Source: Anaerolineae bacterium
GTDB taxonomy: Bacteria; Chloroflexota; Anaerolineae; B4-G1; DUEL01
Length of the DNA stretch: 7,232 nucleotides
Assembly: GCA_029932895.1 (NCBI GenBank)
Contig: JAOZPF010000144.1
Coordinates: 1 to 7,232 of the forward strand
Direction of reading: 5' to 3'
How positions within the stretch are numbered: the stretch's first letter is position 1; every line of letters begins with the position of its first letter. The notes below the pieces were generated by a model. The model searched no databases. It had not been told where the DNA came from and was given only the letters and a program-made list of their open reading frames with translations. Below are positions 1 to 5,758 of the stretch, piece after piece. The position numbers and the translations under genes were made by a program.

Positions 1-795
1 CTGGGCTTTATGGCGGCGATGGCTGTGGGCGGGCTGGTGGCGCTGCTGATAGCCTTTTCCACCATTGCCCTGCGCCAGGAACAGGTGGCGGTCGGTTTCG
101 TGCTGACAATGCTTTGCACCGACCTGGCGGACTTTGTGGGCAATCCGTTCGTCCGTCAGCCCGGCCCCTCGGTGGCTCACCTGCCGATCCCGTACCTGTC
201 CGACATCCCGTTGCTGGGGCCGGTGCTGTTCAACCACAACCTGGTGGTCTATTTCAGCATCCTCATCGTCTTTGTCGTCTGGTGGTGGATGTACCGCACG
301 CAGCCAGGCCTCAAATTGCAGGGAGTGGGGGAGCGGCCGGAATCTGCCTTTGCCCGTGGGGTGCACGTCAACCGGTTGCGCTACATTTATGTCACGCTGG
401 GTGGTATGCTGGTCGGGATGGCCGGGGCCACCTATTCGCTAAGCGTCAAATTGGGTTGGAGCCACCACCACACCTTTGGCATTGGCTGGATCGCACTGGC
501 GATTGTCATCTTTGGCGGCTGGTCGCCGTGGCGGGTGGCGGCGGGAGCGTATCTCTTTGGCCTACTCAAGGCGTTGGGCAGCATTCTGCAGCGGAACCCG
601 TCCTTTTCCAGCGTGCCGACCCAGATATTTTCCTCCGCCCCGTTTGCCCTGATGATCTTTGCCCTGCTGCTCTTGAGCAGTGAGGGAGTAGATAGGTTGC
701 TTGCCTTGCTGCCACCCCGCTTGGCCCGGCGGCTTGACCGCGCGATTCGCGGCCGGCCCCCGGCTGGATTGGGACGATCTTTTGTACAGGATTGA
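1..795 (+). CDS. ABC transporter permease, BMP/nucleoside type (5' end outside window)
   Basis: This is an inner-membrane channel subunit of a BMP-dependent (nucleoside/purine-type) ABC importer, BmpC/NupQ/YufQ-like. The reading frame is open from base 1, and the first Met (base 10) lies inside a membrane segment, so it is not the start. Hand alignment with the permease at 4725-5681 places the first visible residues near residue 63 of that protein, so about 60 residues are missing. Shared landmarks are VGGL (bases 25-36), PIP.LS..PL.GP..F (about 184-231), the cytoplasmic coupling loop GVGERPESAFARGV (about 325-366, equivalent to the GENPQ motif), RYIY, GGML and GWIALAIVIFGGWSPWR. In one 39-residue block, 21 residues match the downstream paralogue. 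Peculiarities are GERPE in place of GENPQ, three consecutive His codons (463-471), and a C-terminal tail rich in Arg and Leu (about 679-792). It is presumably the last gene of a separate upstream transporter. Confidence 0.93.
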   Translation: MGFMAAMAVGGLVALLIAFSTIALRQEQVAVGFVLTMLCTDLADFVGNPFVRQPGPSVAHLPIPYLSDIPLLGPVLFNHNLVVYFSILIVFVVWWWMYRTQPGLKLQGVGERPESAFARGVHVNRLRYIYVTLGGMLVGMAGATYSLSVKLGWSHHHTFGIGWIALAIVIFGGWSPWRVAAGAYLFGLLKALGSILQRNPSFSSVPTQIFSSAPFALMIFALLLLSSEGVDRLLALLPPRLARRLDRAIRGRPPAGLGRSFVQD

Positions 796-895
796 GGAGA
801 ATGACCTGTTAGCTGGAAGGGAGGTGAGGCCAACCGGCAAGCAAGTGGAACAGAAACAGCTCGTGCAAAGAGTTTTTACCAATAGGAGGTGAAGA
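796..895 (+). other. Leader between the two transporter units
   Basis: This 100-base gap precedes the lipoprotein gene. It contains GGAGGTGA twice. The copy at 885-892 is the strong ribosome binding site of the lipoprotein gene, three bases before its ATG. The copy at 820-827 has no start codon at a usual distance. I see no convincing -35/-10 promoter and no hairpin followed by a T-run, so the sequence does not show whether transcription continues from the upstream permease gene or starts afresh. Confidence 0.5.
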
Positions 896-1990
896 ATGTC
901 CAAGCGCTTGTGGAGTCTGATGACTACTGTCGTGATCGCGGCCCTGGTGCTGGTGGCCTGCACGCCGGCCACTCCTGAGCCGACTGCGGAGCCGCTAAAG
1001 GCGGCCTTTGTCTACATTGGCCCGCCTGGTGACCTGGGCTGGACCTATGAGCATGACCGTGGTCGCCAGATGCTCGAGGAGGCTCTGGGTGACCAGGTGG
1101 AGACCACCTACATCGAGAACGTGCCCGAAGGGCCGGACGCTGCCCGGGTCATCCGCCAGTACGCCCAGGAAGGGTACGACGTTATCTTTACGACCTCGTT
1201 CGGCTACATGGACCCCACGCTTGAGGTGGCTGGCGAGTTCCCCGACGTCTATTTCGAGCACTGCTCGGGCTACCAGACGGCGGAGAACATGTCCACCTAC
1301 TTTGGTCGCATGTACCAACCGCGTTACCTCTCGGGGATCGTGGCTGGCATGATGACCGAGAGCAACATCATCGGCTATGTGGCTGCGTTCCCCATCCCCG
1401 AGGTCATCCGCGGCATCAACGCCTTCACTCTGGGCGTGCGCTCGGTCAACCCCGACGTGGAGGTGCGCGTGGTCTGGACGTTCACCTGGTACGATCCCGT
1501 GGTGGAGCGCGAGGCGGCTGAGGCCCTCCTCGACCAGGGAGCGGACATCATCGCTCAGCACCAGGACACCACCGAGCCACAGAAGGCTGCCCAGGAGCGT
1601 GGCGCGATGAGCATCGGCTATGACTCCGATATGCGCTCCTTTGTGGGCGACTCGGTCCTCTGCGGCCCGCAGTGGAACTGGGGCGTGTACTACATCGAGA
1701 CCGTGCAGGACATCCTCGACGGCACGTGGACCACGCACCAGTACTGGGGTGGGCTGGCGGACGGCGTTGTCAAGCTGACCGACTTTAGCCCGCTGGTGCC
1801 CGACGACGTCCGCGCGGCGGTCGAAGCGAAGGAGCAAGATATTCTGGATGGGACGTGGGACGTCTTTTGCGGCCCCATCAACGATCAGAATGGTGACGAG
1901 GTGGTCGCCGCTGGCGAGTGCCTGGCGGACGGGGACATGCTTGGCATGGACTGGTTCGTCGAGGGCGTAGTCGGCGAGATCCCGCAGTAG
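896..1990 (+). CDS. BMP-family substrate-binding lipoprotein, probable purine-type ligand
   Basis: This is the extracytoplasmic solute receptor of the importer encoded downstream (BmpA/Med/PnrA superfamily, type I periplasmic-binding fold). The 364-residue protein has a lipoprotein signal: KR at 3-4, a hydrophobic core at 12-21, and lipobox LVAC with lipidated Cys22. A Thr/Pro/Glu-rich tether (23-33) follows. Family blocks are GWTYEHDRGR (48-57), FTTSFGYMDPTLEVA (98-112), FPIPEVIRGINAFTLG (165-180), WYDP (198-201), AQHQDTTEP (220-228), GPINDQNG (326-333) and the C-terminal WFVEGVVGEIP (353-363). From memory, this style is closer to BMP proteins found with adenine bound than to the guanosine/inosine-binding PnrA type. 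Purine base is thus a reasoned guess, with nucleoside the alternative. The ATG is supported by GGAGGTGA at 885-892. Four Cys besides Cys22 (123, 256, 325, 342) are notable for an exported protein, and 325/342 could form a disulfide. QDILDGTW occurs twice (271-278, 314-321). Confidence 0.93.
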   Translation: MSKRLWSLMTTVVIAALVLVACTPATPEPTAEPLKAAFVYIGPPGDLGWTYEHDRGRQMLEEALGDQVETTYIENVPEGPDAARVIRQYAQEGYDVIFTTSFGYMDPTLEVAGEFPDVYFEHCSGYQTAENMSTYFGRMYQPRYLSGIVAGMMTESNIIGYVAAFPIPEVIRGINAFTLGVRSVNPDVEVRVVWTFTWYDPVVEREAAEALLDQGADIIAQHQDTTEPQKAAQERGAMSIGYDSDMRSFVGDSVLCGPQWNWGVYYIETVQDILDGTWTTHQYWGGLADGVVKLTDFSPLVPDDVRAAVEAKEQDILDGTWDVFCGPINDQNGDEVVAAGECLADGDMLGMDWFVEGVVGEIPQ

Positions 1991-2000
1991 GGTTGATATG

Positions 2001-2040
2001 GTGGAGGGGTGGGGCCGACGACGTGGTCCCGCCTCTCCAC
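2001..2040 (+). promoter_or_regulatory. Long intercistronic hairpin after the binding-protein gene
   Basis: The arm 2001-2016 (GTGGAGGGGTGGGGCC) pairs with 2025-2040 (GGTCCCGCCTCTCCAC) over all 16 positions, 13 Watson-Crick and 3 G-U, around an 8-base loop (GACGACGT). It begins 10 bases after the lipoprotein stop codon and ends 49 bases before the ATPase ATG. No T-run follows; the next bases are ACCACTGAAT, so it is not a standard intrinsic terminator. By analogy with hairpins between binding-protein and membrane-component genes in other ABC operons, the likely role is protection of the upstream mRNA 3' end and/or partial transcription attenuation, giving more lipoprotein than ATPase and permeases. 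The pairing is seen directly; the role is inferred. Confidence 0.75.
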
Positions 2041-2074
2041 ACCACTGAATCCGGTGCGTGACGTGCGCGCCGCT

Positions 2075-2080
2075 GGAGGG
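2075..2080 (+). promoter_or_regulatory. Ribosome binding site fixing the ATPase start
   Basis: GGAGGG lies nine bases before the ATG at 2090, and a second ATG follows immediately at 2093. The longest frame would start at GTG 2009, but that codon lies inside the stem of the 2001-2040 hairpin. The extra 27 residues it would add do not look like family sequence. Homology begins at about LLRMVGITKRFPGV, shortly after the 2090 start. Confidence 0.7.
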
Positions 2081-2089
2081 TTACTCCGG

Positions 2090-3637
2090 ATGATGAGTGC
2101 GCGGGAGGAACAAGCCCCCTTGTTGCGCATGGTCGGTATCACCAAGCGCTTCCCTGGCGTGCTGGCTAACGACCATGTTGACCTTGAATTGTACCGTGGC
2201 GAGGTTCTGGCCCTGCTCGGTGAGAACGGTGCCGGCAAGTCCACCCTCATGAACGTCCTCTGCGGGCTGTATCGCCCGGACGAGGGCGCGATCTTGATCG
2301 ACGGTCGCCCCGTCGACATCCGCTCGCCTCGTGACGCCTACGAGCTAGGGATCGGCATGGTACACCAGAACTTTATGCTGGTGGATACAATGACCGTCGC
2401 GGAGAACGTCGTGCTGGGGCTGCAGGGGTTGCCGTTCCGCCTCGAGCTTGAGCATATGAAGCAGCGGATGCGCGAGATCGCGGCCCGCTATGGGCTGGAG
2501 GTGGACCTGGATGCCTACATCTGGCAGCTTTCGGTGGGCGAACAGCAGCGGGTCGAGATACTCAAGCTGCTCTACCGCGGGGCCGAGATTCTCATCCTTG
2601 ACGAGCCGACGGCGGTCCTGACCCCGCAGGAGGTCGAGGACCTGGTCCGTGTCTTGAAACGCATGGTCGATGAGGGCAAAGTAGCCATCTTTATCACCCA
2701 CAAGATGAACGAAGTGATGATGTTCTCCGACCGGGTGACGGTTCTGCGGCAGGGGCGCGTGACCGCCACCAGGCTGACGGCGGAGACTTCCCCCAAAGAG
2801 CTGGCGCGGCTGATGGCAGGGCGAGAGGTGCTCTTCCGCCTGGAGAAGGTGGCGTGTGAGCCAGGTCCGCCAGCACTGGAACTGGTGGATGTGGAGGCGT
2901 TGAACGACAAGGGGCTGCCTGCCCTGCGCCGCTTGTCCTTGACGGTCTGCGGCGGGGAGATCGTGGGGATCGCCGGAGTGGCGGGTAACGGGCAGCGGGA
3001 GCTGGCCCAGGTCATCACCGGCCTGCGGAACGTCACGGCTGGCGAGGTGCGGGTGGGGGGAAAGGTGGTCACCAACCGCTCCCCGCTCGACATGATCCGC
3101 GCCGGCGTGGGCCACATCCCCGAAGATCGGGTCGGCGTGGGGCTGGTGGGTGGCATGACTGTCTCGGATAACCTGGCGCTCAAGGGATACCGGGGGCCGG
3201 AGCTCTCGCGAGGGCCTGTCCTCGTCCCGGCGGCGATCAAAGAGTTCGCCCGCCGCCTGATCGACGCCTTCCGCATCGCTACCCCCGGCCCGGAAACGCA
3301 GGTCAAGTTCCTCTCTGGCGGGAACCTGCAAAAGGTCATCCTGGCCCGCGAGCTGACCGCCTGCGGTGGGTTGCTGGTGGCGGTTCATCCCACCCGCGGC
3401 CTCGATGTCGGCGCTACGGAGGCAGTGCGCAAGCTGTTGCTGGAGGAACGGGCCAAGGGCACGGCTGTGCTTCTCATCTCTGAGGACCTGGAAGAGTTGC
3501 TGGCGATCTCGGACCAGATCGCCGTGATGTTCGAAGGGCAGATCGTGGGGATCGTCCCGGCCGCCGAGGCCGACGTCTCCACCATTGGGTTGATGATGGC
3601 TGGCGCTCAACCGCAGACGGAAGGAGCAGTGACGTGA
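2090..3637 (+). CDS. ABC importer ATPase with two nucleotide-binding domains, BMP/nucleoside type
   Basis: This cytoplasmic ATPase powers the importer. It has the RbsA/NupO/YufO architecture of two fused ABC domains (515 residues from ATG 2090, normal for the family). Domain 1 is canonical: Walker A GENGAGKST (44-52), Q-loop HQNF (92-95), signature LSVGEQQR (147-154), Walker B ILILDEPT (167-174) and H-loop His204. Domain 2 (about 262-505) keeps a good signature LSGGNLQK (408-415) and D-loop region TRGLDVGA. Its Walker A is degenerate (GVAGNGQRE, 296-304, without GKS/T), the Walker B catalytic Glu position is His (VAVHPTRG, 430-437), and the H-loop position reads ISED. One hydrolytic and one non-hydrolytic site are therefore expected, an asymmetry common in this family, although His at that position seems uncommon. 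The gene lies between the lipoprotein gene (99-base gap with hairpin) and permease 1, whose GTG start overlaps this stop codon. Confidence 0.95.
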   Translation: MMSAREEQAPLLRMVGITKRFPGVLANDHVDLELYRGEVLALLGENGAGKSTLMNVLCGLYRPDEGAILIDGRPVDIRSPRDAYELGIGMVHQNFMLVDTMTVAENVVLGLQGLPFRLELEHMKQRMREIAARYGLEVDLDAYIWQLSVGEQQRVEILKLLYRGAEILILDEPTAVLTPQEVEDLVRVLKRMVDEGKVAIFITHKMNEVMMFSDRVTVLRQGRVTATRLTAETSPKELARLMAGREVLFRLEKVACEPGPPALELVDVEALNDKGLPALRRLSLTVCGGEIVGIAGVAGNGQRELAQVITGLRNVTAGEVRVGGKVVTNRSPLDMIRAGVGHIPEDRVGVGLVGGMTVSDNLALKGYRGPELSRGPVLVPAAIKEFARRLIDAFRIATPGPETQVKFLSGGNLQKVILARELTACGGLLVAVHPTRGLDVGATEAVRKLLLEERAKGTAVLLISEDLEELLAISDQIAVMFEGQIVGIVPAAEADVSTIGLMMAGAQPQTEGAVT

Positions 3638-4728
3638 GGATCGTCATTGAGAAACGGGAGACTGTCTCCCGCAGTGCCAGGATGCTGATCCCTATCATCT
3701 CTTTTATCTTTTCCCTGGCCTTTGGCGCTGTGATGCTGGCCCTCTCGGGGGTGAATCCCTGGGTCACTTTTGCGGCCATGGCCAAGGGGGCTCTGGGAAA
3801 CGGTTACGCTGTCGGTGAGACATTGGTGAAAGCAATCCCGTTGATGCTCACCGGCTTGGGGGTCGCTATAGCCTTTCGCATGCTCTTTTGGAACATCGGT
3901 GCCGAGGGGCAACTGGCTATGGGCGGCATCGCCGCGGCCGGCGTGGCACTCTTCATAGCGGACCGTATTCCTTCCTGGTCGGTCATACCATTGATCGTCC
4001 TGGCGGGGATGGTGGCGGGTGCGCTGTGGGCAGCGATCCCCGCTGCGCTGCGCGCCTACCTGGGAGTCAACGAGACGATCACGACTTTGATGATGAACTA
4101 TGTCGCCGTGTTGTGGGTCTCGTACCTCTACCACGGCCCCTGGCGCGACCCGGCGGGCTATGGTTTCCCCGGCACGGCCCAGTTCCCCCGCTCGGCGTGG
4201 CTGCCGCTTCTGTACGGTCGCGTCCACCTGGGGCTGGTGTTTGCCGTCGTCGCCGCCGCGATCATGTGGTTTCTGTTGCAACGCACCAAGTGGGGCTTTG
4301 AGATCCGCATCACCGGCGAGAACCCGCAGGCGGCCCGCTACATCGGCATCGACATCGCTCGCAATATCGTCCTCGTCATGTTGGTCTCCGGAGCGCTCTC
4401 TGGTCTTGCCGGCGCCTGTGAGGTCAGCGGCGTCATGCACCGCTTGCAGCAGGGCCTGACTGTCGGCTACGGCTACACCGCCATCATCGTCGCCTGGATG
4501 AGCCAGCTCAACGCTTGGGGGGTGCTGCTGGTAGCCTTTGTGCTGGCTGCCCTGCTGGTGGGCGGCGACCAGATTCAGTTGGCCATGGGACTGCCAGCGG
4601 CGATGGCGCTCGTGATCCAGGGAGCGTTGTTGTTTCCTATGCTTGGCGGGGCACTTTTCGCCGAGTACCGGCTGCGGATTGTGCGCACCTCAAAACTGGC
4701 CCCCAGCGCGGAGGGAGGTGAGTCGTGA
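3634..4728 (+). CDS. ABC transporter permease 1, BMP/nucleoside type (BmpB/NupP/YufP-like)
   Basis: This is one of two different membrane subunits forming the translocation channel. The 364-residue, strongly hydrophobic protein has about ten predicted membrane segments. A short basic N-terminus leads into the first segment (about 17-37), followed by others near 66-81, 117-137, 152-166, 197-214, 243-262, 294-312 and 320-337. Family motifs are PLMLTGLGVAIAFR (69-82), WNIGAEGQLAMG (86-97), NETITTLMMNY (146-156) and the cytoplasmic coupling loop TGENPQAARYIGID (227-240), which contacts the ATPase. It starts with GTG, overlapping the ATPase TGA in a GTGA tetranucleotide, with AAGGAG at 3621-3626 seven bases upstream, so translational coupling is likely. 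The protein ends in a short hydrophilic tail. BMP-type importers typically encode two unlike permeases; this longer one is the first, and the shorter partner follows at 4725. Confidence 0.95.
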   Translation: MRIVIEKRETVSRSARMLIPIISFIFSLAFGAVMLALSGVNPWVTFAAMAKGALGNGYAVGETLVKAIPLMLTGLGVAIAFRMLFWNIGAEGQLAMGGIAAAGVALFIADRIPSWSVIPLIVLAGMVAGALWAAIPAALRAYLGVNETITTLMMNYVAVLWVSYLYHGPWRDPAGYGFPGTAQFPRSAWLPLLYGRVHLGLVFAVVAAAIMWFLLQRTKWGFEIRITGENPQAARYIGIDIARNIVLVMLVSGALSGLAGACEVSGVMHRLQQGLTVGYGYTAIIVAWMSQLNAWGVLLVAFVLAALLVGGDQIQLAMGLPAAMALVIQGALLFPMLGGALFAEYRLRIVRTSKLAPSAEGGES

Positions 4729-5681
4729 ACATCTCCTTGCTGACCTCGATTCTCACCATCACTGTCCGGGCTGGCACCTCGCTCATCCTGGCTACCATTG
4801 GCGAGATATATACCGAGCGGTCGGGCGTCCTCAACCTGGGGTTGGAGGGCATGATGATGATGGGGGCGCTCTCTGCATTTGCCGTTGCCTACCACACCGG
4901 TAGCTTGCTCATCGCTCTCCTGATAGCGATCCTGGTGGGCGGGTTGCTGGCGGCGCTCCATGCCTTCCTCTCCATCAGCTTGCGCGCCGACCAGGTCGTC
5001 AGCGGGCTGACCCTCACCCTTTTTGGCACCGGCCTGGCGAGTTTCCTGGGCCAGCGGCTGGGGCCTGGTGGGACCTATCTGGTGGGGTTGGTCGGGCCTT
5101 CCCTGGAGCGCGTTCCGATTCCCTTCCTCTCCAGCCTGCCCCTCGTCGGGCCGTCCCTCTTTGATCAGGACCTGCTGACCTATGCTATGTATCTCTTTGT
5201 GCCGTTCTCCTGGTGGTATCTCTACAAGACCCGACCCGGGCTGTATATGCGGGCGGTGGGGGAGAACCCGCAGACGGCCGACGCGATGGGAATAGATGTC
5301 AGTCGGACCCGTTATCTCTACACTATTGTGGGCGGGATGCTGGTCGCCCTGGGTGGGGCGCACCTCTCGCTGGCCTACACCAAGGGTTGGGCGGAGAATA
5401 TCACTGGAGGGCGCGGATGGATCGCTATCGCCCTGGTCATCTTTGCTATGTGGGACCCCTTGCGGGCGGTCATTGGCGCGCTGCTCTTTGGTGGCATCAA
5501 CGCTATCCAGTTCCGTATGCAGGCAGCCGGCACCACAATCCCGGCGGCGTTGCTCAATATGCTGCCCTACATCATCACCATCCTGGTCCTGGTAGCGATC
5601 ACCTGGTGGGAGGCGCTGCGCAAGCGAATCGGCGCGCCAGCGGCATTGGGGCTGCCGTACGCGCGCGAGGAGAAAGGGTGA
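4725..5681 (+). CDS. ABC transporter permease 2, BMP/nucleoside type (BmpC/NupQ/YufQ-like)
   Basis: This is the second channel subunit of the importer, 318 residues and the usual size for the shorter permease. Recognisable blocks are the N-terminal segment TVRAGTSLILATIGEIYTER (13-32), VLNLGLEGMMMMGA (35-48) with four consecutive Met, SLRADQVVSGLTLTL (84-98), the coupling loop GENPQTADAMGID (179-191), RYLYTIVGGML (196-206) and GWIAIALVIFAMWDPLRA (231-248). It starts at GTG within a GTGA overlap with the permease 1 stop, preceded by GGAGGTGA at 4714-4721, so coupled translation is expected. It ends in a charged tail (REEKG). It is a diverged paralogue of the partial permease at 1-795, about half identical in the best-conserved stretch and lower elsewhere, so the two are not a recent duplication. 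Confidence 0.95.
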   Translation: MNISLLTSILTITVRAGTSLILATIGEIYTERSGVLNLGLEGMMMMGALSAFAVAYHTGSLLIALLIAILVGGLLAALHAFLSISLRADQVVSGLTLTLFGTGLASFLGQRLGPGGTYLVGLVGPSLERVPIPFLSSLPLVGPSLFDQDLLTYAMYLFVPFSWWYLYKTRPGLYMRAVGENPQTADAMGIDVSRTRYLYTIVGGMLVALGGAHLSLAYTKGWAENITGGRGWIAIALVIFAMWDPLRAVIGALLFGGINAIQFRMQAAGTTIPAALLNMLPYIITILVLVAITWWEALRKRIGAPAALGLPYAREEKG

Positions 5682-5758
5682 GGCGTTGCTGGCCCTGTAG
5701 GGAACACAACCCTTGAATCTTGTCTCCCGCCTCTTGTCTCTTGTGGAAGGAGTCGAGT
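5682..5758 (+). repeat. Spacer with short direct and inverted repeats before ygfK
   Basis: This 77-base gap separates permease 2 from ygfK. It contains CCCTGTAGGG (5693-5702, 4-bp arms). It also contains two exact copies of TCTTGTCTC (5718-5726 and 5732-5740, 14 bases start to start), plus a partial third, TCTTGT, at 5739-5744. The ygfK ribosome binding site GGAAGGAG (5745-5752) follows directly. No T-run terminator and no clear promoter boxes are visible, so co-transcription with the transporter is plausible. The pyrimidine-rich repeats could be an operator or chance low complexity. Confidence 0.4.

Noticed and set aside
801..812. ATG after GAGGAGA just past the first permease stop
   Set aside because: The frame stops after three codons and the spacing to the purine-rich stretch is too short.
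1998..2048. Sixteen-codon frame from ATG 1998 spanning the hairpin
   Set aside because: It has no convincing ribosome binding site, and its Arg/Gly/Pro content is explained by the GC-rich stem.
2001..2050. Intrinsic transcription terminator
   Set aside because: The stem is strong, but no T-run follows and the ATPase gene of the same operon lies directly downstream.
2009..2089. N-terminal extension of the ATPase from GTG 2009
   Set aside because: The start lies in the stem of the 2001-2040 hairpin and the added residues do not resemble the family. ATG 2090 has GGAGGG at proper spacing.
2345..3610. Minus-strand frame of 421 codons opposite the ATPase
   Set aside because: The opposite strand carries every ABC ATPase motif in order. 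The antisense product is His/Gln/Arg-rich without recognisable domains or a good ribosome binding site.
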